A stretch of 64,000 bases of DNA from contig NZ_CP107917.1 of NCBI RefSeq assembly GCF_036014175.1, positions 8,308,001 to 8,372,000 of the forward strand, read 5' to 3'. The translations under genes were made by a program, and so were the position numbers. Source of the stretch: Streptomyces sp. NBC_00443 (GTDB lineage Bacteria > Actinomycetota > Actinomycetes > Streptomycetales > Streptomycetaceae). The notes below the pieces were generated by a model. It had not been told where the DNA came from and ran no database searches. It saw only the letters and a list, made by a program, of their open reading frames with translations. Positions 41,142 through 49,212 of this stretch are shown here, in pieces; within the stretch, counting starts at the first letter, position 1; every line of letters begins with the position of its first letter.

Positions 41142-42191
41142 TCAGTCCGCCGGCGGCAGCTCGCCCGAGCCGCGGGTGATCAGCCGCGTCGGCAGCTCGA
41201 TGCGTTCCGGGGCGACCAGGGTGCCGTCGAGCTGGCGGAACAGCCGCTCGGCGGCGGTACGGCCGAGAGCCGCGGCGTCCTGGGCGACGACGGTGACGCC
41301 GGGCTGCAGCAGGTCGGCGAGTTCGATGTCGTCGAAGCCGACGAGGGCGACACGACGGGACTGCTCGGCGAGGACGCGGATCACGGTGACCGTCACGCGG
41401 TTGTTGCCCGCGAAGATCGCGGTGACGGGGGAAGGCCCGGAGAGCATTTCCTCGGCCGCCCTGCGCACCCGCTCCGGGTCGGTGACGCCCAGGGACATCC
41501 AGGCGTCCTCCACCGGTATGCCCGCGTCCTCCATGGCTGCCCGGTAGCCGCGCAGCCGCTCGGCGGCCGTGTGGATGCGGGGCATGTCGCCGATGAAGCC
41601 GATCCTGCGGTGGCCGTGGGCGATGAGGTGCGCGACGCCGTCGCGGGCACCGCCGTGGTTGTCGGACAGGACGCAGTCGACGTCGATCTGCCCGGCCGGG
41701 CGGTCGACGAACACGGTGGCGACGCCCGCCTTGAGCTCGGGCTCCATGTACCGGTGGTCGTCACCGGCCGGAATGATCACCAGTCCGTCCACTCGCCGCG
41801 CGCACAGCGCCAGCGCCAGCTCCTGCTCGCGGTCCGGATCCTCGGCGCTGGAGCCGTTGATGAGCAGGGCGCCGTGCGCTCGGGCGACCTCTTCGACCGC
41901 CCGGCTGAGCGGTCCGTAGAAAGGGTCCGCGAGATCCTCCAGGACCAGGCCGATGCTCGCCGTACGGCCCTTGCGCAGCACCCGCGCGCTGTCGTTGCGG
42001 CGGAATCCCAGGGCGTCGATGGCCTCCTGGACGCGACGCTCCGTCTCCGGGGTGACGCCGGGCTCTCCGTTGACCACGCGCGAGACGGTCTTCAGGCCGA
42101 CTCCGGCACGCGCCGCGACGTCCTTCATGGTCGGACGGTTGCCGTAGCGGTTCTCCGGAAGGCGGTCGGAGCGGCGGATGGTCTCGGCCAC
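41142..42191 (-). CDS. LacI-family transcriptional regulator
   Basis: This 349-residue protein has its start at GTG 42191 (AGGA upstream); ATG 42128, at MKDVAARAG, would leave no ribosome site. The helix-turn-helix MKDVAARAGVGLKTVSRVVNGEPGVTPETERRV is textbook LacI, with the hinge ARVLRKGRTASIGLVLEDLADPFYG. The rest is a sugar-binding type periplasmic-binding fold ending in PTRLITRGSGE. It is divergent from a ROK sugar kinase with a perfect LacI-type palindrome between, so it probably controls both, with release by a sugar or sugar phosphate. Confidence 0.92.
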   Translation of the reverse strand: MAETIRRSDRLPENRYGNRPTMKDVAARAGVGLKTVSRVVNGEPGVTPETERRVQEAIDALGFRRNDSARVLRKGRTASIGLVLEDLADPFYGPLSRAVEEVARAHGALLINGSSAEDPDREQELALALCARRVDGLVIIPAGDDHRYMEPELKAGVATVFVDRPAGQIDVDCVLSDNHGGARDGVAHLIAHGHRRIGFIGDMPRIHTAAERLRGYRAAMEDAGIPVEDAWMSLGVTDPERVRRAAEEMLSGPSPVTAIFAGNNRVTVTVIRVLAEQSRRVALVGFDDIELADLLQPGVTVVAQDAAALGRTAAERLFRQLDGTLVAPERIELPTRLITRGSGELPPAD

Positions 42192-42255
42192 GATGCGGTG
42201 TCCTGTCCTGTCGTCCACGGGACGAGTCGATCCATGAGGCTCACTCGGTCCGCGC

Positions 42256-42291
42256 GGATGCGTCTGTCCATGGGGATGCGTCGGTCCATGG
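42256..42291. repeat. Two 18-bp tandem repeats upstream of lacI
   Basis: GGATGCGTCTGTCCATGG (42256-42273) and GGATGCGTCGGTCCATGG (42274-42291) are adjacent copies differing at one base. A partial copy, GATCCATGAGG, lies just to the left. They sit in the leader region of the lacI-like gene and may be slippage products. Confidence 0.55.
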
Positions 42292-42327
42292 GTTTGTATG
42301 AGGATGTGGCGTCGAGCATAGAGCCTG

Positions 42328-42339
42328 GACAACGTTGTC
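42328..42339. promoter_or_regulatory. LacI-type operator GACAACGTTGTC
   Basis: A perfect 12-bp palindrome with the central CG of LacI-family sites lies between the divergent lacI-like and ROK genes, in the context TGGACAACGTTGTCAGA. It is a strong candidate binding site for the adjacent regulator. Confidence 0.7.
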
Positions 42340-42412
42340 AGATCCAGGGGACACTGTCCACCGCAATCTCCGGCCTGCGCCCCCACCGCGAGACCGGCTC
42401 GCCCAATTCCCG

Positions 42413-42448
42413 TGGTTGACGGGGAGATCCGAATGGTTGACGGGGAGA
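42413..42448 (+). repeat. Two 15-bp direct repeats ahead of the ROK gene
   Basis: TGGTTGACGGGGAGA occurs at 42413-42427 and 42434-42448, identical and 21 bp apart, two helical turns. The second copy provides the GGGGAG ahead of ATG 42459. They may bind a regulator or be a duplication of the ribosome-binding region. Confidence 0.55.
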
Positions 42449-42458
42449 ACTGACACTG

Positions 42459-43409
42459 ATGCACACCGACCTCGTGGCTGCGCTCGACATCGGCGGCACC
42501 AAGATCGCCGGAGCGCTGGTGGACGGCCACGGCAAGATCGTGGTCCGGGCTCAGCGCGCGACGCCCGCCCGGGAGGACGGCGACACCGTGATGCGGGCCG
42601 TCGAGGAGGTCGTCGGCGAACTCGCCGTGTCGCCCCTGTGGGGACGCGCCACGGCCCTCGGCATCGGCAGCGCGGGACCGGTGGACGCCTCCGCGGGCAC
42701 CGTGAGTCCGGTGAACGTGCCCGGCTGGCGCGACTATCCGCTGGTCCGGCGCGTCCGTGAGGCGGCCGGCGGCCTGTCCGTCGAGCTGATCGGCGACGGC
42801 GTGGCCATCACGGCGGCCGAGCACTGGCAGGGAGCGGCCCGGGGGCACGACAACGCGCTCTGCATGGTCGTCTCGACGGGCGTCGGCGGCGGCCTGGTCC
42901 TGAACGGCCGACTGCACCCTGGCCCCACCGGCAACGCCGGCCACATCGGTCACATCAGCGTCGATCTGGACGGCGATCTGTGCCCGTGCGGTTCGCGGGG
43001 TTGCGTGGAGCGCATCGCGAGCGGCCCCAACATCGCCCGGCGGGCGCTCGAGAACGGCTGGCAGCCGGGCCCGGACGGTGACACCTCCGCCGCCGCGGTG
43101 GCCGACGCCGCGCGGGACGGCGACCCGGTCGCCGTGGCCTCCTTCGAACGGGCCGCACAGGCCCTCGCCGCCGGAATCGCGGCCACCGCGACCCTCGTCG
43201 AGATCGACATCGCGGTGATCGGCGGCGGAGTGGGCAAGGCGGGCGACGTCCTCTTCACCCCGCTCCGCAAGGCCCTGCACGACTACGCCACCCTGTCCTT
43301 CGTCCAACGCCTGACGATCACGCCGGCCCAGATGGGCACGGACGCCGGCCTTGTGGGGGCCGCGGCGGCCGCGCTCGCCGGGAAGGCGGGCGCGGCGGCG
43401 GGGGTCTGA
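42459..43409 (+). CDS. ROK-family sugar kinase
   Basis: This 316-residue cytosolic kinase has ALDIGGTKIAGALVDG (phosphate-1 loop), GIGSAGPVD, VSTGVGGGLVLNGRLHPGPTGNAGHIGHI with the catalytic Asp region and ROK signature, and the zinc-type motif CPCGSRGCVE. It lacks an N-terminal DNA-binding domain, so it is an enzyme rather than a ROK repressor. It phosphorylates a hexose, glucose or an amino sugar, with ATP. Its divergent LacI neighbour and following alpha-galactosidase suggest a role in sugar uptake from alpha-galactosides. Confidence 0.9.
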   Translation: MHTDLVAALDIGGTKIAGALVDGHGKIVVRAQRATPAREDGDTVMRAVEEVVGELAVSPLWGRATALGIGSAGPVDASAGTVSPVNVPGWRDYPLVRRVREAAGGLSVELIGDGVAITAAEHWQGAARGHDNALCMVVSTGVGGGLVLNGRLHPGPTGNAGHIGHISVDLDGDLCPCGSRGCVERIASGPNIARRALENGWQPGPDGDTSAAAVADAARDGDPVAVASFERAAQALAAGIAATATLVEIDIAVIGGGVGKAGDVLFTPLRKALHDYATLSFVQRLTITPAQMGTDAGLVGAAAAALAGKAGAAAGV

Positions 43410-43461
43410 GCACTCCGGCGGGCAGGAACGTTCAGCCGCCGGGTGGGGGCGGGCGGACCGC

Positions 43462-45480
43462 TCAGCAGGTCAGTCGCGCCTCCGCCCAGTCCCCGTGGTC
43501 CGAAGTGACGCCGTCGCCGCCGTCGGTGACGACGAGCCGGACCACCTGGGCGCCGGTCACATCGGCCGTGAGTGCCTGGGCCGGCATCGCGTTGGTGAGG
43601 ACGCCGGTCGAGGCGGCCCGGGTGCCGTCCTCCCAGATCTCGAAGGCGACGGTGCCGTCGGCGCCCTCCTCGTCGTCGACGCCGACCTGCGCGGTGACCG
43701 ACTCGCACGCGCCGCCGCCGTAGAACTCGACGGTGCTGTCGGCGTGGACACCGAGCCCGCTGCCGAACGCCACGCCGCCGATGGTGATCGGGTGTCCGTC
43801 GCCCGCGTCGCTCTCGCCGTTGCTTGTGTTGCGCTCGACGGGGCCCCACCCGTTGGTGGCCGAGAGCCACTGGAGGTCACCGAGCCCGGACGTCCCCGGG
43901 GGCGGCGCCACCACCACCGTCGCCGTCAGCGGCAGCGCGCTGTCGACGCGGACACCGGAGGGGGAGCGGTAACTCGCCCTGAGCGTGAGGCCGTACGACC
44001 CTGGCGGTGTCCCCTGCGGGGCGGTGACTGCCCACTTGGTGCGCAGGGAGCGGCCTGTGGAGAGCGCGGGCGAGGTGGTGGGGGACGTCGCCTTGACGGA
44101 CCACCCCTCGGGGCCGGTCAGCGCGACGGACACGCGCTTGGCCGTCGTACGCCCGAGGTCGGTGACGGTCGACGTGAGGCCTGCCTTCTTGCCCGCCTCG
44201 ACCAGCGGGCTGCCGTCCAGGCCGAGTTCGACGGCGGGCGGGTGCTGGACCGACCTGGGGTCGGCGGCGACGCGCAGCAGGACGGTGCCGTGCGCGGGGA
44301 CGGTCGCGGAGATCGTGCCCGCGGTGTTGTAGCTGCGGTGCTGCCACAGGTCGCGCAGGGCGTAGGCGTCGGCGGCGGGCAGGCCGACCGCGTCTGCGCT
44401 CGTGGTGATGCGCTGGGCGGTGCCGGACTCGTTGAAGAGGGCCACCGCGCGGCTGCCGTCCCGCATCTCCTTGGCGACGACCCAGCGTCCGCCCTGCGAG
44501 GAGATCACCGTGCCCTGCTTGCCCAGCGGGTCCTGGTCGACCGCGATGACCTCGCGGTTGCCGAGGATCTCGAAGGTCTCCTCGGTGGCCGAGCGCAGGT
44601 CGGAGCCGATGAGGAGCGGAGCGGCCATGATCGCCCACATCGAGAAGTGCGAGCGGTACTCGGTGTCCGTCATGCCGCCGTTGCCGACCTCCAGCATGTC
44701 GGGGTCGTTCCAGCGACCGGGCCCGGAGTGCGGCGCGAGCGGCAGGTTCTGCTTGAGGATCGACAGCATCGAGCCCCAGTTGTCGCTGATGTCGCCCGTC
44801 GTGCGCCACAGCTGGCCGACGTCGGCCGCCCACTCCCAGGGCTTGTTCTCGCCCCACTCGCAGATGCTGTGGACGATGGGACGGCCCGTGGCCCGGAGCG
44901 CGTCGCGCATGGTCGTGTAGCGCAGCTTGGCGTCGACACCCTGGTTGTTGCAGTTGTCGTACTTGAGGTAGTCCACGCCCCAGTCCGCGAACTGCTGGGC
45001 GTCGCTGTACTCATGGCCGAGAGAGCCCGGGAAGCCGGCGGTGTTGCAGGTCTTCGTGCCCGCGCTGGTGTAGATGCCGAATTTCAGGCCCTTGGAGTGG
45101 ACGTAGTCCGCGACCGCCTTGATCCCGTTCGGGAACCGGACGGGGTCGGGTACGAGCTTTCCGTTCGCGTCCCTGGACGGCAGGGCCCAGCAGTCGTCGA
45201 GGTTGACGTACTCGTATCCGGCGTCCTTGAGGCCCTTCTCGACGAAGATGTCCGCGACCCCCTTGACCATGGACTCGTTGAACTCGGCGCGGCAGTGCGT
45301 GGAGTTCCAGTTGTTGAAGCCCATGGGCGGGGTGAGGGCGAGGGCCTCCGCCGGGGCGGCAGCCGCAGGAGCCGCGGGGGCCGCGGCGGCGGGGGTGGCG
45401 AGTCCTGCCGCGCAGAGCAGGCCTGCGGCGAGCGCTCCGACCACTCTTGTGCGGGTTGTGCGGGTGTGAAGGTTACGCAC
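43462..45480 (-). CDS. Secreted alpha-galactosidase, GH27, with C-terminal NPCBM domain
   Basis: This 672-residue protein starts at GTG 45480 with GGAGG 8 bases upstream; ATG 45531 lacks such a site. A signal peptide (RTRVVGALAAGLLCAAGLATPAAA) precedes the GH27 barrel: TPPMGFNNWNSTHC, YVNLDDCWA, WGVDYLKYDNC with nucleophile Asp 175, and GRWNDPDMLEVGNGGM with the acid/base Asp. A C-terminal beta-domain and an NPCBM carbohydrate-binding module (about 533-672) follow. It removes terminal alpha-galactose from galactomannans or raffinose-type sugars outside the cell. Convergent with the ROK gene; divergent from the epimerase gene across a dyad. Confidence 0.94.
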   Translation of the reverse strand: MRNLHTRTTRTRVVGALAAGLLCAAGLATPAAAAPAAPAAAAPAEALALTPPMGFNNWNSTHCRAEFNESMVKGVADIFVEKGLKDAGYEYVNLDDCWALPSRDANGKLVPDPVRFPNGIKAVADYVHSKGLKFGIYTSAGTKTCNTAGFPGSLGHEYSDAQQFADWGVDYLKYDNCNNQGVDAKLRYTTMRDALRATGRPIVHSICEWGENKPWEWAADVGQLWRTTGDISDNWGSMLSILKQNLPLAPHSGPGRWNDPDMLEVGNGGMTDTEYRSHFSMWAIMAAPLLIGSDLRSATEETFEILGNREVIAVDQDPLGKQGTVISSQGGRWVVAKEMRDGSRAVALFNESGTAQRITTSADAVGLPAADAYALRDLWQHRSYNTAGTISATVPAHGTVLLRVAADPRSVQHPPAVELGLDGSPLVEAGKKAGLTSTVTDLGRTTAKRVSVALTGPEGWSVKATSPTTSPALSTGRSLRTKWAVTAPQGTPPGSYGLTLRASYRSPSGVRVDSALPLTATVVVAPPPGTSGLGDLQWLSATNGWGPVERNTSNGESDAGDGHPITIGGVAFGSGLGVHADSTVEFYGGGACESVTAQVGVDDEEGADGTVAFEIWEDGTRAASTGVLTNAMPAQALTADVTGAQVVRLVVTDGGDGVTSDHGDWAEARLTC

Positions 45481-45604
45481 CGTTACGTTCCTCCGTACCT
45501 GCGAAGACGGGTGACGGCATGTACGCGTCATGGTGCGTTCACGGTAGAACCTGTCGGAGTGTGTTGGAAGTCGCCGGAGGGGAATGGTGGGGCGAGAGGA
45601 GTTT

Positions 45605-45618
45605 TTGAACGTGTTCAA
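45605..45618. promoter_or_regulatory. TTGAACGTGTTCAA dyad between alpha-galactosidase and epimerase genes
   Basis: Perfect 6-base arms TTGAAC and GTTCAA flank a 2-base centre, in the 178-bp divergent region. It may control one or both genes; it does not match the GACAACGTTGTC site near lacI, so another repressor is likely. Confidence 0.4.
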
Positions 45619-45658
45619 CATTCTGGGGTAAGGTCGTTCCCATACGAGAGGGGGAGCC

Positions 45659-46645
45659 ATGAAAATAGTGATTCCCGGGGGAACCGGGCAGGTGGGCGCG
45701 GTCCTGAACCGTGCGCTGAGCAGCGCGGGCCACGAGGTCGTCGTCCTGACGAGGCGGCCCACGCGCGACGGCGAGGTGCACTGGGACGGCGAGACCCTGG
45801 GGCCGTGGGCCACGGCGATCGACGGCAGCGACGTCGTGATCAACCTGGCGGGGCGCAGCGTCAGCTGCCGCTACACCGCGCCCAATTTGCAGGCCATGAT
45901 GGATTCGCGGGTGCACTCCACCCAGGTCGTCGGCGAGGCCATCGCGAGCGCGGCCCGGCCGCCACGCGTCTGGCTGCAGATGAGCACGGCCACCATCTAC
46001 GCCCACCGCTTCGACGCGCCCAACGACGAGGTGACGGGCATCATCGGCGGCAGCGAGCCCGACGTGCCGGACTACTGGGCCTACAGCATCGACATCGCCA
46101 GGTCCTGGGAGCGGGCGCAGGAAGAGGCTGACACGCCGCACACCCGGAAGGTCGCCCTGCGTTCCGCCATGGTGATGAGCCCCGATCGCGGCGGCGTCCT
46201 CGACATGCTGCTGCGGCTCGCGCGGCTGGGTCTCGGCGGCCCCGTCGCGGGCGGCGGCCAGTACATCTCCTGGATCCACGACCGCGACTTCGTCCGCGCG
46301 CTCGAGTTCCTGATCGAGCGGGAGGACCTCGTCGGGCCGGTGAACATCGCCGCCCCCGAACCGCTCCCGCAGCGCGCGTTCATGCGGGACCTCCGCTCCG
46401 CGTCGCGCGTCCCGGTGGGCCTGCCCGCGACGAGGTGGATGGCGGAGATCGGCGCGTTCGCCCTGCGCTCGGACACCGAGCTGCTGCTCAAGAGCCGCCG
46501 TGTCGTCCCTGGCCGGCTGCTCGACGAGGGGTTCGCCTTCGCGTACGCCCGCTGGCCGGAAGCGGCCGACGACCTCGTACGGCGCGTACGGCACCGCAAA
46601 CTCAACCGGGGCCGGACCGGGGCCGGAGTTCCGTCGCCGACCTGA
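45659..46645 (+). CDS. TIGR01777-family NAD(P)-dependent epimerase/dehydratase (SDR)
   Basis: This 328-residue protein starts at ATG 45659 with GGGGGAG upstream. The Rossmann motif is MKIVIPGGTGQVGAVLNRALSSAGHEVVVLTRRP; VVINLAGRSVSCRYT and MSTATIYAHR follow, the pattern of the TIGR01777 (YfcH/SulA) extended SDR group, and the C-terminus LPQRAFMRDLRSASRVPVGLPATRWMAEIGAFALRSDTELLLKSRRVVPGRL is the DUF1731 domain. Substrate unknown. The usual catalytic Tyr-x-x-x-Lys is not obvious, so it may bind nucleotide rather than catalyse redox chemistry. Confidence 0.87.
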   Translation: MKIVIPGGTGQVGAVLNRALSSAGHEVVVLTRRPTRDGEVHWDGETLGPWATAIDGSDVVINLAGRSVSCRYTAPNLQAMMDSRVHSTQVVGEAIASAARPPRVWLQMSTATIYAHRFDAPNDEVTGIIGGSEPDVPDYWAYSIDIARSWERAQEEADTPHTRKVALRSAMVMSPDRGGVLDMLLRLARLGLGGPVAGGGQYISWIHDRDFVRALEFLIEREDLVGPVNIAAPEPLPQRAFMRDLRSASRVPVGLPATRWMAEIGAFALRSDTELLLKSRRVVPGRLLDEGFAFAYARWPEAADDLVRRVRHRKLNRGRTGAGVPSPT

Positions 46646-46695
46646 TTGCCCGAAGGCGAGCGTGACTCACGGCCCGTTCCACAGTTGAACCCACC

Positions 46696-46974
46696 ATGAA
46701 GAAGCGCAGCATGCTCGCCATCGCCTCCCTGGCCACCGGATTCGTTGTCGCGGCGGTCACTCCGTCCCATGCCGCCGAAACCCCCGCCACCGGTGGTTCC
46801 CCCGCCTCGGGGCTGCCTGCCGCCGGGATCCCCGTCAGCGGCGCTCAGACGAAGGTCGCCGGCGTGAACGTGGACGACGCCCTGGACACCGTCGGCCGGG
46901 CCATCAACCGGGAGACGGACCGGGCCGTGAACGACGCCCCGCACGGGAAGACCAAGAACGGCAAGAAGGGCTGA
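46696..46974 (+). CDS. Small secreted hypothetical protein
   Basis: This 92-residue protein starts at ATG 46696 (MKKRSMLAIASLATGFVVAAVTPSHAAE), a clear signal peptide with cleavage at SHA-AE. The mature part is Pro/Gly/Ala-rich, then short and charged (VDDALDTVGRAINRETDRAVNDAPHGKTKNGKKG). No Cys, no known domain. A strong hairpin terminator follows. I do not recognise the family. Confidence 0.65.
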   Translation: MKKRSMLAIASLATGFVVAAVTPSHAAETPATGGSPASGLPAAGIPVSGAQTKVAGVNVDDALDTVGRAINRETDRAVNDAPHGKTKNGKKG

Positions 46975-46995
46975 CGAGCCCACCGGCACGACCGG

Positions 46996-47037
46996 ACGGC
47001 GCCGGAGCCCCCGAATCCGAGGGGACTCCGGCGCCGT
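46996..47037. terminator. Hairpin terminator after the small secreted protein gene
   Basis: ACGGCGCCGGAG (46996-47007) pairs perfectly with CTCCGGCGCCGT (47026-47037); CCCC and GGGG inside extend the stem to about 16 pairs. It closes the unit ending at 46974. Confidence 0.75.
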
Positions 47038-47119
47038 TGTCATGCGCTCTCTACGGGAGCTGGTTTCCGTGGCAGGGTGGAGCGGGCAAGCCACAGGGGG
47101 CCAACAGAAGAGGGGAAAC

Positions 47120-48162
47120 GTGATCGTTTGGATCAACGGTGCGTTCGGTGCGGGAAGACCACCACCGCACGGGAACTGATCGAGCTGATCCCGAACAGCA
47201 CGCTCTTCGACCCCGAGGTCATCGGCGGAGCACTCACTCACCTGCTTCCGCCCAAACACCTCACCGAGGTCGGTGACTTCCAGGACCTGCCGATCTGGCG
47301 ACGAATCGTGATCGATACGGCGGCCGCGCTGCTCGCCGAGCTCGGCGGGACCCTCGTGGTTCCGATGACGCTGCTGCGCCAGGAGTACCGCGACGAGATC
47401 TTCGGTGGCCTCGCCGCCCGCCGCATCACCGTCCAGCATGTGCTCCTCGCTCCGGCGGAAACGATCCTGCGGGAGCGAATAGCCGGGCGGGAGGTTCCGT
47501 CCGACCTGCCCGACGGCGAGATACGGGTCCGGCAGTGGTCGTACGACCGCATAGAGCCCTATCGCGCCGCGCTCGCTTCCTGGCTCACCGCCGACGCCTA
47601 TCCCGTCGACAGCGGTGGCCTGACCCCGTACGAGACCGCCGTCCGTATCGCCGAGGCCGTCGGCAGCGGTTCGGTCCCCGTCTGCGACATCGTGCAGACG
47701 CCCGAGCCCACCGCCGAGACCCTCGCCTCGGGCGTCCTGCTCTTCGACGAGGAGGACCGCGTGCTGCTCGTCGACCCCACCTACAAGCCCGGCTGGGAGT
47801 TCCCCGGTGGCGTCGTGGAACCCGGCGAGGCGCCCGCGCGCGCGGGCATCCGCGAGGTCGCCGAGGAGACGGGGATACGGCTGGACGACGTACCGCGCCT
47901 CCTCGTCGTCGACTGGGAGCGGCCCTCGCCACCCGGCTACGGAGGTCTGCGCCTCCTCTTCGACGGCGGGCGGCTCGACTCTGCGGAGGCCGAACAGCTC
48001 CTGCTGCCCGGGCCCGAACTGCGCGACTGGCGCTTCGTCACCGAGGCGGAGGCGGCCGATCTGCTGCCGCCGGTGCGGTACGAGCGACTGCGCTGGGCGC
48101 TGCGGGCGCGGGAACGCGGGGCGGCGCTCTATCTGGAGGCGGGCGTGCCGGCGCCTTCGTGA
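47120..48162 (+). pseudogene. P-loop kinase fused to a NUDIX hydrolase, one-base frameshift in the P-loop
   Basis: The start is GTG 47120 (GAGGGG upstream): VIVWINGAFGAG, then the expected KTTTARELIELIP is out of frame because GGAAGACC has lost one A (positions 47155-47156; GGAAAGACC would restore it). From there an intact frame runs to 48162. It contains DFQDLPIWRRIVIDTAAALLAELGG, VEQHVLLAPAETILRERI-like lid residues, and a NUDIX box GGVVEPGEAPARAGIREVAEETGI (GX5EX7REUXEEXGU). Kinase plus NUDIX suggests nucleotide or sugar-nucleotide repair. The damage falls on the catalytic Lys of the kinase part; an assembly indel is likely. Overlaps the next gene by 34 bp. Confidence 0.75.
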
Positions 48163-49187
48163 GCGAGTCGCAGCTCGTCGTACGGGTACGGGGTCAGCCT
48201 GCTCTCGTGCTGCAGGCGCTTGGCGAAGTCACCCATCACGACGGCCAGCGGCGCATGGCGCTCGATGATGTCGGCGGCGGTGCCCGGGATGTCCCGCGGC
48301 CTCGCCCCGTCGGCGCAGTCACGCACGAAGGCCTCGCGATCGTCCTTGCCGTAGCCGTACAGGGCGGTCGCGAGCCAGTTCACGAAGTGGAATGCGGTGT
48401 AGTCGCGGTCGTAGTGCCGGTGCCGCTCGAAGAAGCCGCGCTCCTGTGGGGAGAGGGGGAAGCGGGCGGAGAGAGCGAGGCCGTAGTCGGCGAGGTAGAG
48501 CCGGTGGCCGTCCGTGAGGAAGTTCAGGAAGTGGGCGTCGAAGTGCACCAGCCCGCTCTCGCGGAGGAAGCCGATGGTGGCCGCGAGCTCTCGTTCCACA
48601 AGAGCGCACGCGGCGTCGGCTTCCTCCGTGCGCAGCCGGGCGTCCAGCCATTCGTTCAGTGTGTACGGCACATACTCCAGGAACAGCGTCAGGCTCGCGG
48701 ACGCCGTCCGCAGTCCCTCGATGCGCTCGCGCACCCGTGGGCCGCCGCCCCAGTAGTCGACGGCCCGCTCCGCATCGGACAGCAACTCGTGCAACGGCTG
48801 CGGTACGTCGGGCAGGACCCGCCAGTGGTGGGTCAGCGGGAACCCCGCGAACCGGTCGGCCAGCACCCAGTTCGTGGTCATCGTGTGCACGGCGAGTTCC
48901 CGCCAGGCACCGAACCCCGGACTGCCGATGCCGTAGTGGAAGAACGCCGGCAGTCCGAGGAGGTTCGCCGGGGAGCGGACGTTATCCGGCCGCAACTCGA
49001 CGTCGGTGAGCGGCACCCGCTTCACGAAGACCCGTCGGCCGTCCACCTCGATCAGTGTCGAACGGCCCCCGATCCCGGTGCCGAGCGGTTCGCCCGACTC
49101 CACGAGGGCCGCGAGTTCGTGGTCGCTGAGCAGTGCCAGGGACGTGGCGATGTCGGTGTGGGCGGCGAGGCGTTCGGTGCGGATCAT
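48129..49187 (-). CDS. Protein kinase-like / phosphotransferase-fold protein
   Basis: This 352-residue protein starts at ATG 49187. It has a distant protein-kinase fold: VFVKRVPLTDVEL (possible nucleotide-binding Lys), a catalytic-loop-like LVHFDAHFLNFL (HxDxxxxN pattern) and LYLADYGLALS in place of DFG. A long helical C-lobe follows. It resembles small-molecule or antibiotic phosphotransferases and some actinobacterial Ser/Thr kinase-like proteins. Ends tail-to-tail with the kinase-NUDIX gene, sharing 34 bp. No membrane segment. Substrate cannot be stated. Confidence 0.7.
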   Translation of the reverse strand: MIRTERLAAHTDIATSLALLSDHELAALVESGEPLGTGIGGRSTLIEVDGRRVFVKRVPLTDVELRPDNVRSPANLLGLPAFFHYGIGSPGFGAWRELAVHTMTTNWVLADRFAGFPLTHHWRVLPDVPQPLHELLSDAERAVDYWGGGPRVRERIEGLRTASASLTLFLEYVPYTLNEWLDARLRTEEADAACALVERELAATIGFLRESGLVHFDAHFLNFLTDGHRLYLADYGLALSARFPLSPQERGFFERHRHYDRDYTAFHFVNWLATALYGYGKDDREAFVRDCADGARPRDIPGTAADIIERHAPLAVVMGDFAKRLQHESRLTPYPYDELRLAHEGAGTPASR

Positions 49188-49212
49188 CGCCCCATCATCA
49201 GCTGTGGGTCCC

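Noticed and set aside
42256..42291. Tandem repeats considered as a minimal CRISPR
   Set aside because: Copies are directly adjacent with no spacer and there are only two, with no cas genes nearby.
43351..46131. A 926-codon open frame opposite the alpha-galactosidase
   Set aside because: Antisense shadow with no domain; the GH27 gene on the other strand has all catalytic motifs and a signal peptide.
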